DNA of 64,000 bases from Burkholderiales bacterium (GTDB lineage Bacteria > Pseudomonadota > Gammaproteobacteria > Burkholderiales > Burkholderiaceae_C), in the NCBI GenBank assembly GCA_016000265.1, contig JAECRL010000002.1:1-64000 (forward strand). Reading direction: 5' to 3'. Position 1 is the stretch's first letter. Each line of letters begins with the position of its first letter. This document shows, one piece after another, positions 17,989 to 29,571 of this stretch. Made by a program: the position numbers and the translations under genes. A model generated the notes under the pieces. The model saw only the letters and a list, made by a program, of their open reading frames with translations, did not search any database and had not been told where the DNA came from.

Positions 17989-18906
17989 ATGAAGCTGATG
18001 GACTACGGCACCCGGCCGATCGATTTCCAGAACCCCGTTCAAGCCGCTGTGGCCGATGGCTTTTCCTCGGGCCTGTCTGCTGGCCTGTCCCGCCGCGCCT
18101 TCGTGATGACCACCCTGGCCAGCGGCTTCGCCGTGGCCTCGCAGCCGGTGCTGGCCCAGGCCATCACCACCGACAGCCAGGGCCTCATCGCCGGCGAGGT
18201 GAAGGTGCCCGTGGCCGACGGCCACATCCCGGCCTACCGCGCCGTGCCCAAGAAGCCGGGCAAGTACCCGGTGGTGCTGGTGGTGCAGGAGATTTTCGGC
18301 GTGCACGAGCACATCAAGGACATGTGCCGCCGCTACGCCAAGATGGGCTACTACGCCATCGCACCGGAGATGTTCGCGCGCCAGGGGGACGTCTCCAAGC
18401 TCAGCGACATCGGCCAGATCCTGTCGACCGTGGTCTCCAAGGTGCCCGACGCGCAGGTGTGCGCCGACCTGGACGCCGCCGTCGCGTTCGCCGGGGCCAG
18501 CAAGCAGGCCGACGTCAAGCGCGTGGGCCTGGTGGGCTACTGCTGGGGCGGGCGCACGGCCTGGATTTACGCCAAGCACAACCCCCGCCTCAAGGCCGCG
18601 GTGGCCTACTACGGCCTGCTCAGCGGCATGAAGTCCGACATCAAGCCGCAGGACCCGGTCGAGTTCGCCGAGCAGATCAAGGTGCCGGTGCTGGGCCTGT
18701 ACTCGGGCATCGACGCCTTCATCCCGATGAACGTGGTCGACCAGATGCGCGCCGGCATCGCCAAGTCGGGCAGCGGCTCCGAGATCGTCGTGTTCCCCAA
18801 CGTGAACCACGGCTTCAACGCCGATTACCGGCCGACCTACGACAAGAACGCGGCCACCTACGCGCAAAAGCTGGCCTTCGACTGGCTCAAGGACCACGGG
18901 GTTTGA
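17989..18906 (+). CDS. Dienelactone hydrolase family protein with Tat signal
   Basis: This 305-residue alpha/beta hydrolase has nucleophile C185 in GYCWGG, an Asp in YSGIDAFIP and H274 in NVNHGFN, the Cys-Asp-His triad typical of dienelactone hydrolase. Residues 34-57 form a twin-arginine signal (SRRAFVMTTLASG, then an Ala-rich end QPVLAQA), so the enzyme is probably exported folded. The RR pair lies unusually far (35-36) from the first Met. The ATG has an AAGGAC site. The physiological substrate is not clear; no chlorocatechol genes are nearby. Confidence 0.88.
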   Translation: MKLMDYGTRPIDFQNPVQAAVADGFSSGLSAGLSRRAFVMTTLASGFAVASQPVLAQAITTDSQGLIAGEVKVPVADGHIPAYRAVPKKPGKYPVVLVVQEIFGVHEHIKDMCRRYAKMGYYAIAPEMFARQGDVSKLSDIGQILSTVVSKVPDAQVCADLDAAVAFAGASKQADVKRVGLVGYCWGGRTAWIYAKHNPRLKAAVAYYGLLSGMKSDIKPQDPVEFAEQIKVPVLGLYSGIDAFIPMNVVDQMRAGIAKSGSGSEIVVFPNVNHGFNADYRPTYDKNAATYAQKLAFDWLKDHGV

Positions 18907-18936
18907 GGCCAGGGCTCGGCGACGGCCCCCTGGGGC

Positions 18937-18951
18937 CTATCGCCGGCATAG
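18937..18951 (+). promoter_or_regulatory. OxyR-core-like site upstream of katG
   Basis: CTATCGCCGGCATAG has CTAT and ATAG separated by 7 bp, the central part of the OxyR consensus (ATAG-N7-CTAT-N7-ATAG-N7-CTAT). The outer quarter-sites are not conserved, so this is a weak candidate. It lies 81 bp before the katG start, a plausible place for peroxide control. Confidence 0.3.
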
Positions 18952-18989
18952 AGATTTACAGCTTGAGCGAAGGGGCGCAAGCTTCTTAG

Positions 18990-21242
<2,253 letters not shown>

Positions 21243-21308
21243 GGCCCTGGGACGGCGGGAGCGAGGGGCTGGGAACGCCGCCCTCGCCCACCCCTTGTGT
21301 TGGTTGAG

Positions 21309-21338
21309 AAACGGTGCAGGACGCTCCTGCACCGTTTT
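21309..21338. terminator. Bidirectional terminator between katG and copD-like gene
   Basis: The 13-bp perfect arms AAACGGTGCAGGA and TCCTGCACCGTTT surround a 3-nt loop. A/T runs on both outer sides give a T-tract for either strand. The position between convergent genes fits a shared rho-independent terminator. Confidence 0.9.
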
Positions 21339-21353
21339 CACGCGTGCTCAAGC

Positions 21354-21830
21354 TCAGGCGGGCCAGCGCATCAAAGCCACGATCACGACGATCACCCCCA
21401 GGCCGAGGTTGACCGAGACCCACGTGCGGATCTGCGCCAGCGCCACGCCGCCGGCGGCCCAATCGGATGCCGCCACGGCCCGGGCAAGGCGCTTGTGAAG
21501 CGCGAAGCGGATGTGCATGAAGATCGCCACCATCGCGATGCCGAGCGCCGCCATCACGCTCCAGGCCAGCGGCATCTCGAATTGGCCGCCGCTTTGCACC
21601 ACCTGCTTGGCGACGCGCCCCAGCATCCACACGCCACTGACCAGCGTCAGCAAGGACGCCACCAGCACCGCCTGGAAGAAGCGGCCGAGCACGTCGTGCA
21701 TGAGCCGAAGCCGAGCGGGCGCCTCCAGCTGTGCGACCGCGGGACGCAGGAAGAAATGCGAAAAGACCATGCCACCGATCCACACGATGATGGACAGCAG
21801 GTGCAGGGTCTTGAGGATCGCGTAAATCAT
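21354..21830 (-). CDS. CopD-family integral membrane protein
   Basis: This 158-residue protein has four predicted membrane helices (about 5-25, 50-75, 85-105 and 135-155). The motif LKTLHLLSIIVWIGGMVF near the N-terminus matches the CopD/YeaQ-like domain found in copper resistance membrane proteins and related haem- or copper-handling proteins. No clear copper ligands beyond the conserved histidine are visible. It lies 45 bp downstream of terC on the same strand and may be cotranscribed with it. Confidence 0.75.
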   Translation of the reverse strand: MIYAILKTLHLLSIIVWIGGMVFSHFFLRPAVAQLEAPARLRLMHDVLGRFFQAVLVASLLTLVSGVWMLGRVAKQVVQSGGQFEMPLAWSVMAALGIAMVAIFMHIRFALHKRLARAVAASDWAAGGVALAQIRTWVSVNLGLGVIVVIVALMRWPA

Positions 21831-21875
21831 CGAAATTGCCTTTCAAATGCATGCCCCGCATTGGCAGCCCTGCGA

Positions 21876-22868
21876 TCAGCTGGACTGTGCCACATCGGGC
21901 GCTTGGCGCGTCTTCCACAACGAGACCAGCACGCCGCCTGCGATCAGGCCGAAGGTCACGCTCAAGGAGATCACCGCCGGGATCTTTCCGATGATGCCGA
22001 CCAGGAAGATCTTGCTGCCGATGAACACCAGCACCAGAGCCAGCGCGTACTTCAGGTACTTGAAGCGGTGAATCATCGCTGCCAGCGCGAAGTACAGCGC
22101 CCGCAAGCCCAGGATCGCGAAGATGTTGCTGGTGTAGACGATGAAGGGATCGGTGGTGATCGCAAAGATCGCAGGCACCGAGTCGACCGCGAAGACCAGG
22201 TCCACGAATTCCACCAGCACCAACGCCAGGAGCAGGGGCGTTGCGAAGCGCTCCAGCTTGCCCGTTTTGGGGTCGACCTCGCGCACCCAGAAGGCGTTGC
22301 CACGCAGGCCGTCGGTGACGCGCATGTGCCGTTTCAGGAACTTCAGAAGCGGGTTGTTTTCGATGTCCGGCAGGTGGTCGGCGATGACCCACATCTTGAT
22401 GCCGGTGAAGATCAGGAAGGCGCCGAACAGGTACAGCACCCAGCTGAACTGGCTGACCAGCGTGGCGCCCAGCGCGATCATGATGGCGCGCAGCACGATC
22501 ACGCCCAGGATGCCCCAGAAGAGAACGCGGTGCTGGTATTGCCGCGGGATCGCGAAGAAGCCGAAGATCAGCGCGATGACGAACACGTTGTCCATCGACA
22601 GCGACTTCTCGATCAGGAAGCCTGTGTAGTAATCCATGCCGCTTTGCGCGCCCAGGTACCACCACACCCAGGCGCCGAAGATCAGCGCCACGCTGATGTA
22701 GCCGGCCGACAGCAGCAGGCTCTCGCGCACGCCGATCTCCTTGTCGTCCTTGTGAAGAACGCCCAGGTCGAAGGCGAGCAAAGCCACCACGATGCCGACG
22801 AAGGCAAGCCAGATCCACGCCGGCTTGCCGAGGAAGTCGGACACAAGGAAGGGGAGCCAGGATTCCAT
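21876..22868 (-). CDS. TerC/Alx-family membrane protein
   Basis: This 330-residue protein has about nine membrane helices. The TerC family signatures are two acidic intramembrane motifs, SMDNVFVIALIFGFFAI (about 92-108) and VDLVFAVDSVPAIFAIT (about 225-241). Members such as Alx and MeeF/MeeY act in manganese export and metal loading of secreted proteins; others are linked to tellurite resistance. A cytoplasmic loop near residues 170-205 carries KLERFATP. No yybP-ykoY riboswitch could be recognised in the short leader. A small membrane ORF lies 18 bp upstream and a divergent NhaR-like regulator further up. Confidence 0.9.
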   Translation of the reverse strand: MESWLPFLVSDFLGKPAWIWLAFVGIVVALLAFDLGVLHKDDKEIGVRESLLLSAGYISVALIFGAWVWWYLGAQSGMDYYTGFLIEKSLSMDNVFVIALIFGFFAIPRQYQHRVLFWGILGVIVLRAIMIALGATLVSQFSWVLYLFGAFLIFTGIKMWVIADHLPDIENNPLLKFLKRHMRVTDGLRGNAFWVREVDPKTGKLERFATPLLLALVLVEFVDLVFAVDSVPAIFAITTDPFIVYTSNIFAILGLRALYFALAAMIHRFKYLKYALALVLVFIGSKIFLVGIIGKIPAVISLSVTFGLIAGGVLVSLWKTRQAPDVAQSS

Positions 22869-22886
22869 GTTTGTTCGCCTTTCGCG

Positions 22887-23045
22887 TCAGAGGATCGCCG
22901 AGATGGCCGTGCCCGAGCCCATCAGGCCGCTGAAGACGCCCAGCAGCATGACGTCGCGCCGTTCATTGCCAAGGCGTCTGGCGTGCAGGGTGGCGCCAAC
23001 CAGGCAAAAGGTCAGTGCGGCGAGCATGAGGGTGCTGGTGTCCAT
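22887..23045 (-). CDS. Small membrane protein upstream of terC
   Basis: This 52-residue hypothetical protein starts MDTSTLMLAALTF and contains two hydrophobic segments (about 5-18 and 34-50) separated by a charged loop with RRLGNERRD. It lies between the regulator promoter and terC on the terC strand. No convincing ribosome site precedes the ATG, and a longer frame exists upstream, so the start is uncertain. Both membrane-like segments and the operon position suggest it is real, but function is unknown. Confidence 0.5.
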   Translation of the reverse strand: MDTSTLMLAALTFCLVGATLHARRLGNERRDVMLLGVFSGLMGSGTAISAIL

Positions 23046-23126
23046 GGTGCGGATGCGGTTGTGGGTGGAAGGGGCGGGTGTGGGCTGTTGACGTTCGAAT
23101 GAGCGGAGTGTGGGCATCAAACGGAT

Positions 23127-23171
23127 TCGGAAAAACAAGGATTATTCGCATATAGACTTCGGTTTTTCCGA
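23127..23171. promoter_or_regulatory. Inverted repeat between terC operon and nhaR-like gene
   Basis: Perfect 10-bp arms TCGGAAAAAC (23127-23136) and GTTTTTCCGA (23162-23171) are centred 35 bp apart in an AT-rich divergent intergenic region, 13 bp before the LysR-type start codon. GATTCGG also repeats directly beside each arm. It is a likely operator for the adjacent LysR-type protein. Confidence 0.6.
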
Positions 23172-23183
23172 TTCGGAGCACGC

Positions 23184-24065
23184 ATGCTGAACTACCGCCA
23201 CCTGCACTACTTCTGGGTCGTCACCAAGGAAGGCGGCTTTGCGCGCGCGGCGGAGCGGCTGGACATGGCGGTGCAGACCATCAGCGCGCAGGTGCGTGAG
23301 CTGGAGAAGTCGCTGGGCCACCAGTTGCTCAAGCCCTCGGGGCGGGGGGTGGCGCTCACCGAAGCAGGTCAGGCGGCCTTTGCCCGCGCTGAGGAGATCT
23401 TCCAGCTCGGCCAGGGCATCGCAGATGAGGTGCGCGAGGCGGCCAGTGGCAAGGTCGCGCGCCTGGCGGTCGGGTTCTCGGACGGCATCTCCAAGCTCGC
23501 GGCTCACGCCCTCCTGGAGCCGGTGCTCGCCACGCCGAATTTGCGCCTGGTTTGTCATGAGGGCGAGTTCGAGCAGCTTTTGAGCGAACTGGCGTTGCAT
23601 CACCTGGACCTGGTCCTGGCTGGGCAAGCTGCGCCGCGCAACCCGAACCTGCGCTTGTCCAGCGAGCGGCTTGTCGAGTCGCCCGTCGAGTGGTTTGGTC
23701 CGGCGCGACTGGTCGGCAAGGCCGAGCGCGAACGATTCCCGCAATGCCTCAATGACCTGCCGGTGCTGCTGCCGACAGGCCACTCTGCTTTGCGCCCCGC
23801 GCTGGACCAGTGGTTCGTGTCCCAGGGCTTGCGACCCCGCATCGTCGGGGAGTTCGAGGACAGCGCGCTGCTCGCCGTCTTTGCGGCACGGGGCCTGGGC
23901 GTGTTCCCCGTCAGCCGACTGGGCGCCGAAGACGTCGGCCTGATGCGCGGGCTGCGCTTGCTCGGTGGCAGCGACGGCGTCAAGGAGGAGATTCACGCCA
24001 TCCGATCACGCCGCGGACAGCATCACCCGCTGGTGATGCAGGTGCTGGACGCGGCGTTGCCGTGA
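23184..24065 (+). CDS. LysR-type transcriptional regulator, NhaR-like
   Basis: This 293-residue regulator has an N-terminal winged HTH (residues 2-62: NYRHLHYFWVVTKEGGFARA, then RLDMAVQTISAQVRELE) and a C-terminal periplasmic-binding-like effector domain (about 90-290). The opening MLNYRHLHYFWVV is characteristic of NhaR, which activates sodium/proton antiporter genes in other bacteria. Here no nhaA is adjacent; the divergent partner is the terC locus, so cation homeostasis through TerC is a reasonable inference. A dyad lies directly upstream. Confidence 0.88.
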   Translation: MLNYRHLHYFWVVTKEGGFARAAERLDMAVQTISAQVRELEKSLGHQLLKPSGRGVALTEAGQAAFARAEEIFQLGQGIADEVREAASGKVARLAVGFSDGISKLAAHALLEPVLATPNLRLVCHEGEFEQLLSELALHHLDLVLAGQAAPRNPNLRLSSERLVESPVEWFGPARLVGKAERERFPQCLNDLPVLLPTGHSALRPALDQWFVSQGLRPRIVGEFEDSALLAVFAARGLGVFPVSRLGAEDVGLMRGLRLLGGSDGVKEEIHAIRSRRGQHHPLVMQVLDAALP

Positions 24066-24195
24066 TGGCGCAGCGAACGCCTGACGCATCACCTTCGTTC
24101 AGGTTTATCCGATGTTCGGTTCACACAAATTCTGCTTTTTCGCGGCGGGACATCGCGTCACATTCGATCCATCCCACAACCGATGGAGATCGCAG

Positions 24196-24537
24196 ATGAA
24201 AGTCCTCTTCAAGTCCCGCCACCCTGAGGCCACGGAACTGCGCGACCTCGCCGAGCGCCGCGTTCGCTTCGTGCTGCGTCGCCTGGGGTGGCTGGTGCCG
24301 CGCGCCGATGTGCAGATGTCCGACGTCAATGGCCCCCGTGGCGGCATAGACAAGCGCTGTCAGGTGGAGCTTCGAACGGACGGCTCAGGATCGGTTGTCG
24401 TCACCGCCGTGGCCAGCGACTGGCGCACCGCGCTGGACAGCGCCTTGGCGCGTGCGGCGCGGTTCCTGATGCGCCTGTGGCGGCGTGAACATGATTCGCG
24501 TCGAATGCGCCAGCGCCTCATCAATCACGAAGGTTGA
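24196..24537 (+). CDS. HPF/RaiA-like ribosome-associated protein
   Basis: This 113-residue protein has the beta-alpha-beta-beta-beta-alpha pattern of the sigma-54 modulation/HPF family (strand VLFKSRHPEATELRDLAERRV, split here as VLFKSRHPEA and ELRDLAERRV, then RADVQMSDVNGPRGG, CQVELRTDGSGSVVVTA). A basic C-terminal helix contains RRMRQRL. Family members bind the 30S decoding centre and hibernate ribosomes. The Gly/Arg motif is typical of a cytosolic stress variant rather than the long HPF with a dimerisation tail. The ATG at 24196 has GGAGAT upstream. A zinc-finger gene follows 60 bp later. Confidence 0.8.
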   Translation: MKVLFKSRHPEATELRDLAERRVRFVLRRLGWLVPRADVQMSDVNGPRGGIDKRCQVELRTDGSGSVVVTAVASDWRTALDSALARAARFLMRLWRREHDSRRMRQRLINHEG

Positions 24538-24597
24538 CGCCGAACGACCAAGGGACGCGCTCACCCTGTGCCCCCTGACCCTCACCAGGAGATCACC

Positions 24598-24864
24598 ATG
24601 AAATGCCCCGTTTGCACCGACACCACGCTGCTCATGAGCGATCGCCAAGGCGTCGAGATCGACCACTGCCCCCGATGCCGCGGCGTGTGGCTGGACCGCG
24701 GGGAGCTCGACAAGCTGATCGAGCGCTCGGCCGCGATGGTGCCGCCCCCGGCCGCCAGCGCGCCCAACCGATCGCGGCCCGACTTCGTCGACTCCGACCA
24801 CGGGCACGGTCGCAGCACGCAGGGCCGTCGCAAGCGGTCCTGGCTGGACAGCATCTTCGATTGA
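24598..24864 (+). CDS. TFIIB-type zinc-ribbon protein
   Basis: The 88-residue protein starts with a zinc ribbon: CPVC at residues 3-6 and CPRC (about 25-28) followed by RGVWLDRGELDKL, the zf-TFIIB (PF13453-like) pattern. The C-terminal half is low-complexity with His and Arg (DHGHGRS, GRRKR) and ends WLDSIFD. Function in bacteria is not established. The ribosome site AGGAGATCACC is strong. It is probably cotranscribed with the HPF-like gene. Confidence 0.85.
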   Translation: MKCPVCTDTTLLMSDRQGVEIDHCPRCRGVWLDRGELDKLIERSAAMVPPPAASAPNRSRPDFVDSDHGHGRSTQGRRKRSWLDSIFD

Positions 24865-24962
24865 GCCGCGGGCCACAGCTGGCGCCGCCCGGCTCACTTG
24901 TGGTGCGCTCGCCGGTCGGAGAGGCGTCTCGGGCGGGGTCGGGCGGGCCGACGGCCTGACGC

Positions 24963-25823
24963 TCAGGCGCCCAACGCTCGCGCATGGTGCGCGATGTGGT
25001 CCCCCACGAAGCTCTGGATGAAGTAGTAGCCGTGGTCGTGGCCGGCGTGGCGGCGCAGCGTCAGCGGCTGGCCGAGCTGTTTGCACGCGGCCTCGAAGGC
25101 CTCGGGGTGCAGCTGGGTGGGCAGGAACTTGTCGGCCAGGCCCTGGTCGATCAGGACGCCCTCGGGGTAGGGCGCCATCGGGTGCTGGCTGATCAGCTCG
25201 GTGGCGTCGTGGGCCAGCCAGGTGCCGCGGTCTGCGCCCAGGTAGCCCGCAAACGCCTTCTGCCCCCAGGGGCAGTTCACCGGGTTGGCGATCGGCGCGA
25301 AGGCCGAGACGCTGCGGTACTGGCCGGGGCGGCGCAGCGCCAGCGTCAGCGCGCCGTGGCCGCCCATGGAGTGTCCGAAGATGCCCGCGCGCGCCAGGTC
25401 CACCGGCAGGTGCTTGCCCACCAGCTGGTGCAGCTCCTCACTCACGTAGGTCTCCATCTGCCAGGCCGCCGACCAGGGGCGCTCGGTGGCGTCCAGGTAG
25501 AAGCCGGCGCCCACGCCGAAGTCCCAGCTGTCGGCCTGGCCGGGCAGCTCGGTGCCCCTCGGGCTGGTGTCGGGCGTGACGATGGCCAGGCCGTGCCGAG
25601 CCGCGTGCTGCTGCGCCCCCGCCTTGATGGCGAAGGTCTCTTCCGTGCAGGTCAGCCCCGCCAGGTAGAACAGCACGGGCACCTGGGCGTCGGGCAAGAG
25701 GGCCTGCGGCGGCAGGTAGACCCCGAACTGCATCGGCAGGCCGATGGCGCCCGAGGCGTGGCGGTAGAAGCGCTGCACGCCGCCGAAGCAGGCGTGTTCG
25801 CTGAGGAGTTCCAGCGTGCTCAT
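24963..25823 (-). CDS. fghA: S-formylglutathione hydrolase
   Basis: This 286-residue esterase-D family enzyme hydrolyses S-formylglutathione to formate and glutathione, the second step of glutathione-dependent formaldehyde oxidation. The nucleophile Ser lies in IFGHSMGGHGAL and the catalytic His in HAGHDHGYYFI. The oxyanion-region motif YLAGLTCTEETF is intact. It starts 13 bp downstream of adhC, whose product is its substrate donor. The ATG at 25823 has CGGAGAT upstream, and N-terminal homology begins at MSTLELLSEHA. Confidence 0.96.
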   Translation of the reverse strand: MSTLELLSEHACFGGVQRFYRHASGAIGLPMQFGVYLPPQALLPDAQVPVLFYLAGLTCTEETFAIKAGAQQHAARHGLAIVTPDTSPRGTELPGQADSWDFGVGAGFYLDATERPWSAAWQMETYVSEELHQLVGKHLPVDLARAGIFGHSMGGHGALTLALRRPGQYRSVSAFAPIANPVNCPWGQKAFAGYLGADRGTWLAHDATELISQHPMAPYPEGVLIDQGLADKFLPTQLHPEAFEAACKQLGQPLTLRRHAGHDHGYYFIQSFVGDHIAHHARALGA

Positions 25824-25836
25824 GCCCGATCTCCGT

Positions 25837-26955
<1,119 letters not shown>

Positions 26956-27002
26956 GATGAGGGGGGCTCCGTTGGTGTGTTGCGCCACACGATACCGGCA
27001 AA

Positions 27003-29390
27003 TCAGCGCGTCGTCGCGCTCGGGGCCTTCTCTGGCGAGTCGGCGATGCACAGCCGGTTGCGCCCGCCGTCCTTGGCCGCGTAGAGCGCCCGGTCGGCCT
27101 GCGCCAGCCAGGCGTCGGGCGAGCTCAGCTCCTCTCGCCATTCGCTCAGGCCGATGCTCACGGTGACGCGCGCCGAGTGGCCGCCGAACTCGATCACCCG
27201 GTTGGCCAGCAGCTGGCGGATGCGCTCCAGCGGCACCCGGGCTTCTTCTGCGGTGGTGGAGGGCAGCAGCACCGCGAACTCCTCGCCGCCCACGCGGGCC
27301 GGCAGGTCGCTTTCTCGCAGCACCTCCAGCAAGACGCTGGCGAAGGCCTTCAGCACCGCGTCGCCCATGGCGTGGCCGTGCCGGTCGTTGACTTGTTTGA
27401 AGTGATCCAGGTCCATCAGGGCCACGGTGGCGGGGGTGCCGTAGCGGCGGCATTGCGACAGCAGGCTGTCGGTCACGTCGAAGAAGCGGCGGCGGTTGGC
27501 CAGCCCGGTGAGGGCGTCCACCGTGGCCTGAACCACCAGCTGCCGCTCGGCCCGGGCGCGCTCTTCTTCCACCGCGCGGGCGTGGATGAGGGTGCCCAGG
27601 GTCAGGGTCAGGGGCTCCAGCATCTGCACCATGGCGGGCTCGTAGCCTTCCTGGCGGTTGCCCAGCGCGATGAGGCCCACCACGCGGCCGTCGTGGCGCA
27701 GGGGCACGCCCAGGAAGGTCTGCAGCTCGGGGATGCCGGGCAGGCTGCTGCCGTTGGCGGGGTGGTTGAACGCGTCGTTGGTGCACAGCACCGCGTTGCG
27801 GGTGACGACGTGGCCGAACAGGTTGTCCATCTGGGTGAACCGCACGCCGGTGCCTGCGTGCTTGTGGCGCTGGTGCCAGTGGTGGCTGGAGGTGTCCCAG
27901 CTGATGTTGGCGACGGAGGGCACGCGCAGCACCAACTGGCCGCCTTCGCCCGGCTCGACGAGGCCAATGAAGCCGAATCGGCTTTCGGTGAGTTGCAGCA
28001 GCGGCTCGAACAGCGCCTCACAGGCCGCCGTCAGGCTCTTGTCTTGCAGAAAAGTGCGCTGGGTGGCGTTGACCAGGGACAGCAGGCGCTGTTGGCGGCT
28101 GCGCAGTTGCTCGGCGGCCTTGGCGTCGGTGATGTCGATGAGGGTGCCAACGATGCGGGCCGGGCGGCCCATGGGGTCGCGCGAGACCAGTCTGGCGCAG
28201 CTCTGCACCCAGATGTGGTGGCCTTGCTTGTGGCGCAGGCGGTACTCGACGGAGAACAGCTCCCGCTGGGCGGCCATTTCTTCATCGCTCATGGCCAGCC
28301 GGGTGGCGACTTTCTCCATCAGACCGGGGCGGTCGAAGGGGTGAACCAGGGCCATCCACTCGTCCAGGGTGAGCTCCAGTTCCTCGTGGCGCAGGCCGAT
28401 CATGCTGGCCACGCGGGGGCTGCACAGCCGCTTCTGGGCGACCAGGTCCATGTCCCAGGAGCCGATGCGGGCCGACTCCATGGCCAGGTGCAAACGCTCC
28501 TTGGTGGACTCGATGGTGGCTTCCAGTTGCTTTTGCCGGGTGACGTCGCTGAGGTAGCCGCGGATGCGCTGAAGGCCGCCCTCGGCGTCGTGGTCCCCGA
28601 AGGTGAGGAGCTGGATCCAGCGGCCGTCCACGTTCAGGCGAAAGCGGGTCTGGTTCTGCGGCAGGCGCGAGCGGCTGTGGCTGAGCAGGGCCAGGCGCAC
28701 GTCGGCGGCGTCGCGCGGGTCCACGCAGGATTCCAGGGTGGCGCCGGCGGTCAGCGCGATGGCCACCTCCGGCCCCATGACCTTGGCGAGGTTTTCCGAG
28801 CGGTGCTGGAGCCTCGGCTGACTGGGGTGCTCGCTCCAGACCAGCGCGGCCACGGGGCCGTCTGCGAACAGGGCGCGTTCGCGCTGGGCCTGCAACTTGA
28901 TCAGCCGCGCGCGGATGGCGTCGCACACGATCTGGCCGAAGTCGGCCAGCAGGGCCTGGCTGTCGGCGCCGAAGTCGGGGCGGGGGCGAGGGTCCATCAC
29001 GCACAGGGTGCCGACCACCTGCTCGCTGAAACACAAGGGCACGCCCGCGTAGAAACGCACGGGGCCGGGCCCTTGTCCCTGCCGGCCCCGCGCGTGGTCG
29101 GCGAAGCGGGCGTCGAGGGCGAGGTCGGCGCAGGTCAGCGGCAGGCGGCTGTCCACCACGTGGGCGCAGGGGCTGCCGTGGCGAGGGGCTTGCGGCACGT
29201 CGCAGCCCACGCGGGATTTGAACCACATGCGGTGGCCGTCAACCAGGGAGATCAGGCAGATGGGGCTGTCCAGGCTCGCGGCGATGGCCCTCGTCAGGCG
29301 ATCGAGCTCGGGGTCGGTGGGCGTCTCCAGCAGCTCCAGTCGCTGCAGTGCCCGCAGTCGGGCGGACTCGTCTTGGCCAGGATGGGTCAT
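27003..29390 (-). CDS. Multi-sensor diguanylate cyclase (GAF-PAS-PAS-GAF-GGDEF)
   Basis: This 795-residue cytosolic protein has an N-terminal GAF domain (about 20-165; LDSPICLISLVDGHRMWFKS), two PAS regions (about 185-310 and 315-450, the second with a PAC motif IVGTLIDITDAKAAE), a second GAF (about 470-620) and a GGDEF domain (about 635-780). The active-site signature is GGEEF within RVGGEEFAVLLPS, preceded by DALTGLANRRRFF and MDLDHFKQVND, so it should make c-di-GMP. No EAL domain or membrane helix is present. The RxxD inhibitory site is not obvious. The start at 29390 (MTHPGQDES) gives a compact N-terminus. It lies 47 bp upstream of adhC with no obvious link in function. Confidence 0.9.
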   Translation of the reverse strand: MTHPGQDESARLRALQRLELLETPTDPELDRLTRAIAASLDSPICLISLVDGHRMWFKSRVGCDVPQAPRHGSPCAHVVDSRLPLTCADLALDARFADHARGRQGQGPGPVRFYAGVPLCFSEQVVGTLCVMDPRPRPDFGADSQALLADFGQIVCDAIRARLIKLQAQRERALFADGPVAALVWSEHPSQPRLQHRSENLAKVMGPEVAIALTAGATLESCVDPRDAADVRLALLSHSRSRLPQNQTRFRLNVDGRWIQLLTFGDHDAEGGLQRIRGYLSDVTRQKQLEATIESTKERLHLAMESARIGSWDMDLVAQKRLCSPRVASMIGLRHEELELTLDEWMALVHPFDRPGLMEKVATRLAMSDEEMAAQRELFSVEYRLRHKQGHHIWVQSCARLVSRDPMGRPARIVGTLIDITDAKAAEQLRSRQQRLLSLVNATQRTFLQDKSLTAACEALFEPLLQLTESRFGFIGLVEPGEGGQLVLRVPSVANISWDTSSHHWHQRHKHAGTGVRFTQMDNLFGHVVTRNAVLCTNDAFNHPANGSSLPGIPELQTFLGVPLRHDGRVVGLIALGNRQEGYEPAMVQMLEPLTLTLGTLIHARAVEEERARAERQLVVQATVDALTGLANRRRFFDVTDSLLSQCRRYGTPATVALMDLDHFKQVNDRHGHAMGDAVLKAFASVLLEVLRESDLPARVGGEEFAVLLPSTTAEEARVPLERIRQLLANRVIEFGGHSARVTVSIGLSEWREELSSPDAWLAQADRALYAAKDGGRNRLCIADSPEKAPSATTR

Positions 29391-29509
29391 GGTGCGCGCC
29401 TCGTGGTGGGACGCAGTGACTCCGGTGAGGCCGCCCCCTGTCTGCAGGATCGGCTGCTTCGGCGTCGAACTGAAGGGGCGCGCGTCACGGATGGGCGACG
29501 AGGCCGTTC

Positions 29510-29515
29510 GATAAT
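29510..29515 (+). promoter_or_regulatory. Candidate -10 element for the aminotransferase gene
   Basis: GATAAT lies 57 bp before the ATG at 29572, in the 181-bp divergent gap. No good -35 hexamer is present at 17 bp, so the call is tentative. Confidence 0.3.
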
Positions 29516-29571
29516 GGGGCCTCGCGGCGTTTCGCCCCCTCCGGACCCCCAGGATCCCCACAGGAGCCCCC

